The notes beneath the pieces are model-generated. The model saw nothing but the letters and a program-made list of their open reading frames with translations. It searched no databases and was not told where the DNA came from. Positions 37,672-46,110 of a DNA stretch of 64,000 nucleotides are shown piece after piece; the first letter of the stretch is position 1; each line of letters starts with the position of its first letter. The stretch comes from Pollutimonas subterranea (GTDB lineage: Bacteria; Pseudomonadota; Gammaproteobacteria; Burkholderiales; Burkholderiaceae_B): the NCBI RefSeq assembly GCF_002849655.1, contig NZ_PDNW01000005.1, forward strand, positions 62,001 through 126,000, written 5' to 3'. Position numbers and translations under genes: made by a program.

Positions 37672-38448
37672 CTAATTGAGCCAGCGTGCTTGCGCCTCGC
37701 CAAGCACGCCACGCTTGTCGATCAGGTCCCACGAAAACTGCATCACGCGTACGTAATCGGCATCGTCCACAGGCACCATAAAGCCAAGGTAACTCTTCGG
37801 CGTCAGCGGCTTATCAATAAACAGCGCAGCAAGCCGAGGATCTGCCTTGCTGTAGTGCAGTGCTTCGTATGTCTCTGTAATCATGACATCGCCCTTGGCA
37901 TCGGCAATCAGGCCGGGAATTTCGGCGTTTTTATCATGGGTGCTGACTTCGGCTTGCTTCAGGTTTTCAAGAACGAATGTCTCATTCGTGCCGCCCGGGT
38001 TTTTAATGACATGCACTGAAGCTTGATTCAAATCGTCCACCGTCTTGTACTTGGATGCTTCGTCCTTGCGCACCAAGGCCACCTTGCCAAACGGGGCATA
38101 GCCGGGCAGCATTTCTACTTTGGCAATGCGTGCCGCGTTGCGCGTAATGCCGCCGACCGCCACATCGAACTTGTCGGCTGACATATCCTTCAATAAATTC
38201 GGCCAGGAAGTCTGCACATATTCCACTTTTACGCCGAGTTGCCTAGCCATCGCCTCGATAAGGTCAATATCGTGGCCTTCGAATCCACCCTGGTCGGTCT
38301 TAATAGCAAATGGTCGGTAGTCCCCTGGCGTACCCACGCGGATCACCTTGCTTTCCATAATTTGGTCCAGACGGGGGCCAGCCTGTGCCGTAGCGGCCAG
38401 CGACAACGCAGCAGCCAGACCCATACAAATGCGCAATATACGATTCAT
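37672..38448 (-). CDS. Family 3 periplasmic solute-binding protein (cyclohexadienyl dehydratase-like)
   Basis: This 258-residue protein has a signal peptide (cleavage after ATAQA). A type 3 binding-protein domain follows: VIRVGTPGDYRPFAI, FEGHDIDLIEAMARQLGV, TSWPNLLKDM and DVAVGGITRNAARI. The GDYRPF and TSWPNLLKDM pattern is close to periplasmic cyclohexadienyl dehydratases (PheC type), which use this fold as an enzyme. No ABC permease or ATPase genes adjoin it, which also fits an enzyme or an orphan receptor. I cannot decide between these from sequence alone. Confidence 0.78.
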   Translation of the reverse strand: MNRILRICMGLAAALSLAATAQAGPRLDQIMESKVIRVGTPGDYRPFAIKTDQGGFEGHDIDLIEAMARQLGVKVEYVQTSWPNLLKDMSADKFDVAVGGITRNAARIAKVEMLPGYAPFGKVALVRKDEASKYKTVDDLNQASVHVIKNPGGTNETFVLENLKQAEVSTHDKNAEIPGLIADAKGDVMITETYEALHYSKADPRLAALFIDKPLTPKSYLGFMVPVDDADYVRVMQFSWDLIDKRGVLGEAQARWLN

Positions 38449-38651
38449 AAACCTACCTTTTTATGATCGTCGGATGCTGCGAAAGCCTCGCGACGGTACG
38501 GAGAACGTGATTCCAGTTGGTGCCAGGCAGCAACTGACTGATTTGGATTGTAGGCTGCTTCGGCCGTTCCGGGTGCAAAGGCTACCAAGAGGTTAAGACT
38601 GAATCGAACACGTTTTCGATGCGCGGACGTAATCTTACGCCCTGCCCTAGC

Positions 38652-38915
38652 TCAAGAACGTCTTGCCACATCGGACTCCAGGATCATTCGCACATAGCGG
38701 GTATATGGAATGCCCTTGGACTTGGCCTTGGCTTTTACCGCTTCCAGCAATGAGGCGGGCAAGCGCATATTGAGCGCCGCCGATTTTGGCTCAATCTCGA
38801 ACCGCATGGGTTGGAAGCCCGACAAGTCGTATTCGGACAAATCCGACTCGGCGACGAACTGCTCCGCCTCGGCATCGCTGCGCAACACCGGCATGGGTTT
38901 AGTTTTGTTTCGCAA
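38652..38915 (-). CDS. brnA: BrnA-family antitoxin
   Basis: This protein of about 87 residues has a C-terminal ribbon-helix-helix region (SAALNMRLPASLLEAVKAKA, then IPYTRYVRMIL) that fits the BrnA/CopG antitoxin group. It follows and overlaps the BrnT toxin gene. The start is best placed at TTG 38915, nine bases after a perfect AAGGAGG site inside the toxin gene, giving a 17-base overlap. The ATG at 38894 has no ribosome site. The antitoxin binds BrnT and represses the operon in characterised systems. Confidence 0.82.
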   Translation of the reverse strand: MRNKTKPMPVLRSDAEAEQFVAESDLSEYDLSGFQPMRFEIEPKSAALNMRLPASLLEAVKAKAKSKGIPYTRYVRMILESDVARRS

Positions 38916-39183
38916 AATGTTCGACCTCCTTCTTATGCATATACCTAGCGCTGATAGGACGCAGCAGAATTTGCCCATCGACTTTCTTGAGCACGAAAAC
39001 CAGGAACACATATCGACCAATCCGCGTCTTACCGATAGCCCGCATGCGAGATTCAGCGGAATGGGGATCAGCCATTACTGCTGGTGTGCCCAGCAGCATA
39101 TCTTCGATCTCGGCACGAGACACGCCATGTTTACCGCATTTTGGCCAGTTGCCGGCATCCCAATCGAAGCCTGCAATTTTCAT
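38899..39183 (-). CDS. brnT: BrnT-family ribonuclease toxin
   Basis: This 94-residue DUF497 protein begins MKIAGFDWDAGNWPKCGKHG. It continues through the family pattern SRAEIEDML, SAESRMRAIGKTRIGRYVFLVF and the C-terminal RPISARYMHKKE, containing the basic active-site residues of the RelE-like BrnT fold. It cleaves RNA when free of BrnA. The order toxin-then-antitoxin is normal for brnTA. A TATAAT preceded by TG (minus strand, 39195-39190) lies only seven bases before the ATG, so the message may have almost no leader. Confidence 0.85.
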   Translation of the reverse strand: MKIAGFDWDAGNWPKCGKHGVSRAEIEDMLLGTPAVMADPHSAESRMRAIGKTRIGRYVFLVFVLKKVDGQILLRPISARYMHKKEVEHFAKQN

Positions 39184-39491
39184 TTGAAAATTATACATTA
39201 ACGTGTAGACAAATGCGCAACAGGTTGCCGCGCAGCCTACGTCGAGCCTTGCTGTATCCACACTCGAATATGGCTGCGAACCAAAAGTGAAGGCAGGCAT
39301 GCCTTCGCGACCGAGAATAGTTTGCAGCTGGATAAGTTAAAGCGAACAGCCACAGAAAAACATTAGGCGTATTTGTCCGGGCGGACGGAAAACGCGTCGG
39401 CGCTTGAGGGATTCGGCGCAGCGCGGGTATTGGGGCTCAGATCGATGCCCCAGTCCGGATCCAGGCCTTCGGCCCCGTCGGAAGGCAAGCC
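39184..39491. other. Intergenic region between brnT and catA
   Basis: These 308 bases contain the putative extended -10 of brnT (39190-39195, minus strand). Beyond that I see no gene and no clear terminator hairpin. Short open frames here have no recognisable product. Confidence 0.5.
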
Positions 39492-40403
39492 TTACGCAGC
39501 CGCGCGCGCCCGCGTTACGTCAGCACCCGGCAGATTGGCTTTCTCTGCATGTAAAGTGAAGTCAAAGACAATGTGCGAAAACTCGCCCTTCAGCTTGTAT
39601 TTGGCAATTTCAGCAGGGTCGCCCACCTTGGTCAGAACCGGCACCAGGCCTTCCCGCGTGGCGAAGGCGAAATCGTCCCAAAGGTAAGGGTCGCCATCAA
39701 TATTAATCTGCGTTGTGAGTTTGCGGTGATCGTCGGCGGTGACGAAAAAGTGAATATGTGCAGGGCGGTTACCGTGACGCCCCATTTTTTTCAGTATGGT
39801 GTCGGTGGCCCCGTTTGGTGGAACGCTGTAGCCGACAGGCACCACGCTTTGAAAACAGTAGCGACCGTTTTCGTCCGTGCGAATACCCCGGCGCAGGTTG
39901 AACGCTTCCTGCGATGGATCAAAATACGAGTAATTGCCCAAATGATTGGCATGCCAGACTTCAACCAAAGCATTTTTTAGCGGCGTAATGCCGTCCTCGT
40001 CGAACACCTGGCCCTCCATGATTAAGGGATCGCCTACTTCTTCGTCGCCGCACAAGCGCGCAAATCCCTGCGATTCGGGCGCGCCAGCCACATAAAGCGG
40101 GCCTTCGATCGTGCGCGGCGTGACGTTGGGGTTGAGTCCCGCTTTGGCTTCGGCTTCGTCCATGCGAACGTCCAGCAATCGTTCGAAGCCAAGTCCTGCG
40201 GCGATAAGCCCAAACTCTTTCGAGCCAGCGCCCAAGAAGTTCAGCGCAGTCCAGAACTCGCTGGGTGTGATGTCGAATTCTTCAATTGTGTAGAACAAAT
40301 CCTTGACGATGCGATTGGCGATGGCCTTGATGCGCTCGTCAGCAACGGGGCCTTCGGTACTTTCTATTTTCGTTATTAAATCGTCGATTAGTTGCTTGCT
40401 CAT
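39492..40403 (-). CDS. catA: Catechol 1,2-dioxygenase
   Basis: This 303-residue intradiol dioxygenase opens catechol to cis,cis-muconate using non-haem Fe(III). The N-terminal helical dimerisation region is followed by the catalytic barrel. The iron ligands are Y158 (NYSYFDP), Y192 (VGYSVPP), H216 and H218 (PAHIHFF). RRGIRTDENGRY and the length fit CatA rather than hydroxyquinol or chlorocatechol dioxygenases, though these are close relatives. No catB or catC follows. A BenM/CatM-type operator lies about 210 bases upstream, and remnants of a ring-hydroxylating dioxygenase that could supply catechol lie further upstream on the same strand. Confidence 0.9.
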   Translation of the reverse strand: MSKQLIDDLITKIESTEGPVADERIKAIANRIVKDLFYTIEEFDITPSEFWTALNFLGAGSKEFGLIAAGLGFERLLDVRMDEAEAKAGLNPNVTPRTIEGPLYVAGAPESQGFARLCGDEEVGDPLIMEGQVFDEDGITPLKNALVEVWHANHLGNYSYFDPSQEAFNLRRGIRTDENGRYCFQSVVPVGYSVPPNGATDTILKKMGRHGNRPAHIHFFVTADDHRKLTTQINIDGDPYLWDDFAFATREGLVPVLTKVGDPAEIAKYKLKGEFSHIVFDFTLHAEKANLPGADVTRARAAA

Positions 40404-40880
40404 GGATACGGCTCCTTTTTGATGGCCATAAAAATTCTAACGGTTGCCGTAGCGGATGCACGCATTGACCGCTATGCCGACCAACATGCGCAAACGAAGA
40501 GCGTCGGTCAGCTCGCGCTTAGTGGGAACCACGGCGGTATTGAAACGGCTTCTATGCGGCAATAAGTATAAGAGTCGCTAAACATGAGGTCTAATACTAT
40601 TGAAGACCCCTCGCATACCTTCAGGGTATGGCTGCGGGCCTATTGCTAGCTGCCGCTACTGGTCTCATATCGCCATGAGTGATCATATTGGGATCAGAGC
40701 ATCCAGTCTGTCGAGCAGTAGGCATTCCTACGACGAAGCGCTCACGACCTTGGAATATGCCGTCTGTTTGCGACGGTAAGCAACGCACAGCATGCCCAGT
40801 TGCGAAGTGAATGTTTGAGTATGTTCATTGTCTCTCTCTGTGTAGTTAGAAAACAGCTCGGTGAGCAGCAACGAGCTCGG
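40404..40880. promoter_or_regulatory. catA upstream region with promoter and remnants
   Basis: This 477-base stretch has no intact gene. For catA, on the minus strand, it holds a candidate TATACT -10 (40570-40565) and the LysR-type operator described separately. The predicted transcript would start near 40558, leaving an untranslated leader of about 155 bases. The rest (40640-40880) shows nothing I recognise and may be debris from the decayed dioxygenase operon. Confidence 0.45.
40615..40629. promoter_or_regulatory. LysR-type operator (BenM/CatM consensus) upstream of catA
   Basis: The sequence ATAC, seven bases, GTAT exactly fits the consensus site of CatM/BenM, the muconate-responsive LysR regulators of catechol genes. 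Its flanks extend the symmetry to CATACC/GGTATG. It is centred about 64 bases upstream of the predicted catA transcription start, the standard position for a LysR recognition site. No LysR gene is in the window. Confidence 0.65.
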
Positions 40881-41366
40881 TCAGATAAGGAAGGACAGGC
40901 CAACGATCGGTTGAAAGCGATTCAATAGAACGATTTTCTTCGCGGAAATTTTCCATGCACCATCCACCAGGCGCGCTTGCAACGAGCACCTTCCGGGGAA
41001 GACTCGCATTTCGCCTAGACCGCGCTGGCGCCAGTCTCCCGAGCGCACTTCTGTCAGGTGCAGACAATATCGTGCAGTGGCGCTAAATTCGTCGCTCAGT
41101 TCGATTTGAATATTTGTGACCATACGCATCGTTAGAGATTTAGGGGTTTGTGCAACGCGCGCTTGATTGACTATCTGCTCGACACGCATGGCCAAACGGA
41201 CTCTATTGTCATAAATGATGGATGACTCTTTAAGTGGGTCGATATTTTCATCGATAGGAATCCAGTAGCGGGCGTCCTCGGTGTAAAGTGCGAGCCAGTC
41301 CTCCAGTTGTCCAGCGTCGAGCAGTTCTGCTTCATGCAGAATCAATGTTTCAATAGGGTGTGTCAT
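40881..41366 (-). CDS. Aromatic-ring-hydroxylating dioxygenase beta subunit
   Basis: This 161-residue protein has the cystatin-like fold of small dioxygenase subunits: LILHEAELLDAGQLEDWLALYTEDARYWIPI, then ESSIIYDNRVRLAMRVEQI and the C-terminal ISAKKIVLLN. The beta subunit is structural, holding the alpha subunit hexamer of benzoate, anthranilate or similar dioxygenases. The gene reads as intact, but its alpha partner directly upstream is broken and no ferredoxin or reductase gene is present. It therefore probably has no working enzyme here. Confidence 0.88.
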   Translation of the reverse strand: MTHPIETLILHEAELLDAGQLEDWLALYTEDARYWIPIDENIDPLKESSIIYDNRVRLAMRVEQIVNQARVAQTPKSLTMRMVTNIQIELSDEFSATARYCLHLTEVRSGDWRQRGLGEMRVFPGRCSLQARLVDGAWKISAKKIVLLNRFQPIVGLSFLI

Positions 41367-41387
41367 AAGGGTCCCTGAATCGTTTTA

Positions 41388-42112
41388 TTAAGCTTGCTGG
41401 CTCAGCATTGCGTGCCATTTGCGCCAGAAAGCCCGCTGCGGCACCTCATCGCTATAGACCCCAACACATTCGCCATCAGCCTTGATTTCTTCGTGTCCCA
41501 AGCCTCGGCTCAAGGTGATCCAATCGAAACCAATTGCATTCAAAGCATGTTGTCCGCCGGCAAAATGCCTGCCGTACCCACGCGTGTTTGGGCATCCAGC
41601 ATTCGATTGCTATTGATGTCGTCGTGCGCGTCATCGATCATCAGAGGGTATGAATACACTTCTGTCTGATCGTGGCTGATAGGTTGAATGACGCGAATAT
41701 TGAAATCAAAGATGACCAGGTTCGGAAAAATCAGGAACTGGCGATTAGTCAGTACTTCGGCGGCGCCCTCTTCTCCGTAGAGCTCTTTGAGCTTGTCGTT
41801 ATAGGCTTGGCGCACTACAGAATCAATACCGCCCGACTCCAGAGGCGCACCTGCCTCAAGCGTGCCATGGCCTTCGGGGTAACCACGGGTATAGCCGCCG
41901 GGCCGCACAGCCACATCTACCGCTCTATTTTCAAAAGAACCATCAAATTTCCGTACGGTATTGAAAGCCGAGCGGTGCACAAAGCCTGGGTGGTAGCCAT
42001 CACAGACGTTCTCCACCTGAAACTTCCAGTTGCCTTCATAGCCATACTTGTGTGAAGTAGTCAACAGGGCCGAGATATCGTTTCAGCTCCTGATGAGGTA
42101 GCAGTTGTGTGG
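41388..42112 (-). pseudogene. Ring-hydroxylating dioxygenase alpha subunit, decayed
   Basis: The largest intact piece (42064-41540) encodes part of the catalytic domain: GYEGNWKFQVENVCDGYHPG with the iron-ligand HPGFVH region, and FPNLVIFDF. It ends at a stop near 41540. The true C-terminus continues in another frame: ITLSRGLGHEEIKADGECVG, then QRAFWRKWHAMLSQQA, stopping at 41388. A possible upstream fragment in a third frame (LKRYLGPVDYF) precedes it. The whole N-terminal Rieske [2Fe-2S] domain is missing, because an IclR gene begins 34 bases away. At least one frameshift and a large 5' deletion make this a pseudogene. Confidence 0.85.
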
Positions 42113-42146
42113 AAACTTGGTTAAATGAGAAAGCATGCCGCTCTAC

Positions 42147-42932
42147 TCAATATCGAAAGCCCAGCATATTTTCAATACCTTGCACCAACGCGAATAATTT
42201 GGGGCCGATCTGAGCTGCGCGCTCGTGGAATGAACCTTCGCCAACAGGCACGCCACTATTGAATACAAACAAATTCGAATCAACTGCCCTGGACATAGGC
42301 ACAGCAAAGCCATAGGCCTGAGGGTACCATTGCGCATTGTTTCCACAATAACCAAGCTTCTCGAAACTAAGCAAAGTTTCATCGATCGCTGCTGCATGCC
42401 GGGCATAATGCCCGGGCTCTTTCAATCGGATCTGATTCAATACAACGGCTCGCTCTTCAGCGGAAGCCCTGCACAACCAAGCCTTGCCTGCTGCAGTAGA
42501 CAGCATAGGCAGCGACGCGCCAATATCCGGGTGCGTATGCAAAGCCTCGTTAGCCCTTGCCGTTTCCACATAAACCATTTGTTGTCTATCGCGGATTACC
42601 AATGACACCGCCCCATTAATCTCGGCAGCCAAACGTATCATCAGAGGCCGGGCAATTTGACGTATTTGCAAGCTAGCCAATAACGGGTAGCTCGCCACCA
42701 GCAACGCTGCGCCAGGCCGGTAACGCCGACCCCCTGGATCGCGGCGTAGATATCCCAGTTCAAGCAAAGTATGTGTAAGACGCGCTACTGTGCTTCGAGA
42801 CAAACCTGTACGTTCGGCAAAATCTTTATTGCCCAAAGAAATTTCACCTGCTTGAAAACAAGCCAGAACATCAATACCCTGCGCCAGAGTCGATGCAAAT
42901 TGAGGATCTTTCCGCTTATTCAAAGCTTGCAT
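42147..42932 (-). CDS. IclR-family transcriptional regulator (second of a tandem pair)
   Basis: This 261-residue regulator has an N-terminal winged helix (FASTLAQGIDVLACFQAGE, then NKDFAERTGLSRSTVARLTH) and an IclR effector domain (ASLPMLSTAAGKAWL, FAVPMSRAVDSNLFVF). The ATG at 42932 overlaps the stop of the upstream IclR gene. The two proteins are clearly related throughout, as from a duplication. It precedes the broken dioxygenase genes and may once have controlled them. Confidence 0.9.
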   Translation of the reverse strand: MQALNKRKDPQFASTLAQGIDVLACFQAGEISLGNKDFAERTGLSRSTVARLTHTLLELGYLRRDPGGRRYRPGAALLVASYPLLASLQIRQIARPLMIRLAAEINGAVSLVIRDRQQMVYVETARANEALHTHPDIGASLPMLSTAAGKAWLCRASAEERAVVLNQIRLKEPGHYARHAAAIDETLLSFEKLGYCGNNAQWYPQAYGFAVPMSRAVDSNLFVFNSGVPVGEGSFHERAAQIGPKLFALVQGIENMLGFRY

Positions 42933-43714
42933 CAAGAAGCCTCTAGTAGTGCATTAATCTCTCTGACCATAGCCAGCAATCGTGGAGCAATAAGGCCCTC
43001 TAACTGCCCCTCTTTCAGGCGAGCCACCGGAACCCCGCAATTAAATACCATGACATCCCCGTTAACCGGAGTAGGTAAAGGGACGGCAACAGCATGCACG
43101 TCGGACTGCCATCCACCAAGCGAAACACAATAGCCCTTCCTGGAAAAATCAATCTTGGCCTGCCGCCAGCTATCTGCGTTGCGGCTGTAGTAGTTTGGGT
43201 CGTTTTGCATAATCGTGTGGACAATATCCTGGCGTACAGGATCGGGCGCCTGAGCCAGCCACGTCATGCCTATTGCCGACGCCAATACCGGCAGACGGGC
43301 GCCGATATCTGGCCGAAAAGCTATAGCGTCATGCCCCCTGCTGGTTTCAACGTAAACCATATGCAGCTTGTCATACAAACCTAAGGACACAGACCCTCCT
43401 GCCAAATCAGCCAGATCTTTCATATAAGGGCGCGCAAGCTGCCTTACCTTCATGCTGGCAAGTAGCGGATAGCTCAGCGACAGCAATGACGAACCCAGCC
43501 GATAACGGCGCAGATTAGCGTCGTACATTAAAAGGCCCTTTAGCACCAAGGTATAGGTGAGCCGAGAAATCGTCGCTTTGGACAAGCCGGTTCGTTCGAC
43601 GAGGTCTTTATTGCTTAACACGGGCTCACCCACACGAAAGCATTCCACGACAGCCAGCCCATGGGCGACTGTCGTGGCAAACGCCGTATTGGTTTCTTGT
43701 GATCTATGACGCAT
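42932..43714 (-). CDS. IclR-family transcriptional regulator (first of a tandem pair)
   Basis: This 260-residue regulator begins with a helix-turn-helix region FATTVAHGLAVVECFRVGE, then NKDLVERTGLSKATISRLTY. Its effector domain has GARLPVLASAIGMTWLA and VAVPLPTPVNGDVMVFNCG. An AAGAGG ribosome site lies nine bases before the ATG. It is transcribed away from the acyl-CoA dehydrogenase operon starting at 43888, the usual place for its regulator. It is coupled to the second IclR gene by a TGATG junction, so the two may act together. Confidence 0.91.
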   Translation of the reverse strand: MRHRSQETNTAFATTVAHGLAVVECFRVGEPVLSNKDLVERTGLSKATISRLTYTLVLKGLLMYDANLRRYRLGSSLLSLSYPLLASMKVRQLARPYMKDLADLAGGSVSLGLYDKLHMVYVETSRGHDAIAFRPDIGARLPVLASAIGMTWLAQAPDPVRQDIVHTIMQNDPNYYSRNADSWRQAKIDFSRKGYCVSLGGWQSDVHAVAVPLPTPVNGDVMVFNCGVPVARLKEGQLEGLIAPRLLAMVREINALLEAS

Positions 43715-43802
43715 GACGAAATGCCTCTTGGACGATAGCTGCTGAAAAACCGATAGCTAAGTATAGGCGAAGCTCCATTCTAATTCAATATAACGAAACA
43801 AA

Positions 43803-43816
43803 AGTATCGACATACT
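43803..43816. promoter_or_regulatory. Candidate operator in the IclR / acyl-CoA dehydrogenase divergent region
   Basis: An inverted repeat AGTAT, four bases, ATACT lies midway between the divergent starts, within an AT-rich stretch. It is about 70 bases from the dehydrogenase gene, ahead of a TATGCT that could be its -10. A separate direct repeat of GATAGCT (43734-43740 and 43752-43758) lies nearer the IclR gene. Either could be the IclR site. Confidence 0.4.
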
Positions 43817-43887
43817 AAACCTAATGCTATGCTGAGTTAACAAAACCACACTTATCAACACAAATAACCGACGCACGAGGCACTCTC

Positions 43888-45054
43888 ATGATCCGGGACG
43901 AAAGCGGGTTCAAACTCTTTCTTGACTCTTTACAACGCTTCGTCAAAGAGCGTCTTATTCCTCAGGAAGCTGAAGTCGCCAAAAGCGACGAAGTCTCAGC
44001 TGTCCTGGTAGATGAAATGGCGCGCCAAGGCCTTTTCGGCTATTCCATACCCAAGGAGTTTGGCGGCGCTGGCATGACCACTGAAGAACTAGTGCTTGCA
44101 GCCATGGAGCTATCTCAATGCTCGGTAGCCTTCCGGGCGCGCGTTGGCACCAATACAGGCATAGGCTCAGAAGCACTGGTGGCCGATGGCACGCCCGACC
44201 AAAAGCAGCGCTATCTACCCAAGCTGGCCTCCGGAGAAATTACCGGCTCTTTTGCCCTGACTGAACCTGAAGCCGGTTCGGACGCCACGTCATTAAGCTC
44301 AACGGCTCGGCGCGATGGCGACCACTACATCCTTAACGGCACTAAGTGTTTCATCACTAACGCCCCCATCGCCGGGCTATTTACAGTCATGGCTCGCACC
44401 GACCCAAACCAACCGGGCGCAAGCGGCATATCAGCCTTCCTGGTTGAGCGTGACACCCCAGGCCTTAGTACCGGGCAGCCCTACGAGAAAATGGGCCAGG
44501 CAGGCTCGCCCGTATCTGAAGTCCATTTTGACGATTGCCGCGTACCAGCGGCAAACCTGATCGGCGGCAAAGAAGGAGAAGGCTTTAAAACCGCCATGAA
44601 AGTGCTCAACAAACAGCGTATCCATCTTGCCGCCCTATGCATTGGACCCGCCATTCGCATGCTGGACGACGCCATCAAATTTGTCGCCAATCGCAAGCAA
44701 TTCAAGCAGCCCCTGATGAATTTCCAGTTGATTCAGGCCATGATTGCCGACTGCCAGACGGACATCCAGGCAGCCAAGGCCTTGGTGCTGCAAACCGCAA
44801 GGCAACGCGATCAAGGCGAAGATGTGACGCTGAACGCATCAATTTGCAAGTATTTTGCCTCGGAAATGTGCGGGCGTGTTGCTGACCGGTGCGTGCAGAT
44901 GTTTGGCGGCTATGGCTATATCGCCGACTACAGTATTGAACGTTTCTACCGCGATGTCCGATTATTCCGCCTGTACGAAGGAACTAGCCAGATTCATCAA
45001 TTAAACATTGCGCGCCTTACCTTGAAACAGGCTGGCTTCAACCCCGATCGCTAA
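43888..45054 (+). CDS. Acyl-CoA dehydrogenase
   Basis: This 388-residue flavoprotein has the standard three-part fold: SIPKEFGGAGMT in the helical N-domain, then FALTEPEAGSDATSLSSTA and KCFITNAPIAGLF for FAD and substrate binding. The C-terminal CVQMFGGYGYIADYSIERFY and RLYEGTSQIHQ contain the catalytic base E364. It oxidises an acyl-CoA to the 2-enoyl-CoA and passes electrons to ETF. It is the first gene of a six-gene operon (two Bug receptors, another dehydrogenase, an AcuI-like reductase and an acyl-CoA synthetase) divergent from the IclR pair. The acyl chain it acts on is unknown. Confidence 0.93.
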   Translation: MIRDESGFKLFLDSLQRFVKERLIPQEAEVAKSDEVSAVLVDEMARQGLFGYSIPKEFGGAGMTTEELVLAAMELSQCSVAFRARVGTNTGIGSEALVADGTPDQKQRYLPKLASGEITGSFALTEPEAGSDATSLSSTARRDGDHYILNGTKCFITNAPIAGLFTVMARTDPNQPGASGISAFLVERDTPGLSTGQPYEKMGQAGSPVSEVHFDDCRVPAANLIGGKEGEGFKTAMKVLNKQRIHLAALCIGPAIRMLDDAIKFVANRKQFKQPLMNFQLIQAMIADCQTDIQAAKALVLQTARQRDQGEDVTLNASICKYFASEMCGRVADRCVQMFGGYGYIADYSIERFYRDVRLFRLYEGTSQIHQLNIARLTLKQAGFNPDR

Positions 45055-45124
45055 CGCCCCGCTTCTACCCTTACAGCCACCACAAGCAGAATGATGGCGT
45101 ACTTACCCACGGAGACTGACCACC

Positions 45125-46096
45125 ATGATACGCAAACTCGCCGCACCAGCCCTGGCCACCTTAGTGTTGAGCATCACCCCCATCGGTGCGCAGGCCGTCT
45201 ACCCAGACCACCCCATCAGACTGATTGTGCCCTTCTCCCCCGGCGGCTCTGCCGACATCGCGGGACGCCTACTGGCAAACGCCATGGCCCCCATACTGGG
45301 GCAAACCATTATTGTAGAAAACAAGCCTGGCGCCGGGGGCAACATAGGCGGCCACCTTGTGGCGCAGGCACCGCCTGACGGATACACATTGCTGCTGGCC
45401 GCCACCGGTCCTACGGTCATCAACCCAAGCCTGTACAAGAACATGCCATATAACCCCATAAAGGATTTGGCTCCGATTACCGCCCTGACGCGCGAACATA
45501 ACATCATGGCGATCAATCCCTCGATTCCGGCCCAAAACCTTGCCGAATTTATTGCCTACGCAAAGAAAAACTCTGACTCTGTATCGTTCGGCTCGCCAGG
45601 AACCGGCACACCCGCCCATCTCGCGGGAGAACTGCTGAACCAAATGGCCGGCCTGAAAATGCAGCATGTACCTTATAAAGGCTCGGGCCCCGCCGTTGCC
45701 GATCTTATCGGCGGCCATATATCGGTAATGATAGACAACATGCCGCCGCTACTGCCGCAGATACAGGCAGGCAAGGCGCGCGCCCTGGCGGTACCCAGCA
45801 TAAAACGGGCGTCAGCCATGCCAAACGTTCCGACTTTCGAAGAAGAAGGGATGAAAGGCTATGTGATCATGGCCTGGAAAGGCCTGATGGCGCCGGCTGG
45901 CACACCTGAGCCCGTCATCAACCGCCTTCATGCAGCGGCAGTGCAGGCACTACAACAACCCGATATCAGGAAGAGCCTTGAGGACCTGGGTGCTGAACCC
46001 GAAGGCAATAGTCCCCAGGAGTTTGCAGAGCAGATCAATAACGAAACCAAATGGTGGAAAGATTTGATCAAAGAAACCAATACCAGTGTTAACTGA
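45125..46096 (+). CDS. Bug-family periplasmic receptor (first of two)
   Basis: This 323-residue receptor has a signal peptide (cleavage after PIGAQA). The Bug hallmarks are YPDHPIRLIVPFSPGGSADI, VENKPGAGGNIGG and PPDGYTLLLAAT, and the HVPYKGSGPAVADLIGG loop contacts the ligand. It should capture the carboxylic acid used by this operon. The transporter (TctAB type) is not encoded nearby, so it must be supplied from elsewhere. It lies 70 bases after the dehydrogenase gene and 14 before the second receptor gene. Confidence 0.9.
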   Translation: MIRKLAAPALATLVLSITPIGAQAVYPDHPIRLIVPFSPGGSADIAGRLLANAMAPILGQTIIVENKPGAGGNIGGHLVAQAPPDGYTLLLAATGPTVINPSLYKNMPYNPIKDLAPITALTREHNIMAINPSIPAQNLAEFIAYAKKNSDSVSFGSPGTGTPAHLAGELLNQMAGLKMQHVPYKGSGPAVADLIGGHISVMIDNMPPLLPQIQAGKARALAVPSIKRASAMPNVPTFEEEGMKGYVIMAWKGLMAPAGTPEPVINRLHAAAVQALQQPDIRKSLEDLGAEPEGNSPQEFAEQINNETKWWKDLIKETNTSVN

Positions 46097-46110
46097 CTCG
46101 GGAGCCTGCA

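Noticed and set aside
40404-40560. Possible protein remnant on the minus strand just upstream of catA
   Set aside because: A short frame looks protein-like, but it matches no family I know and would lie in the catA leader.
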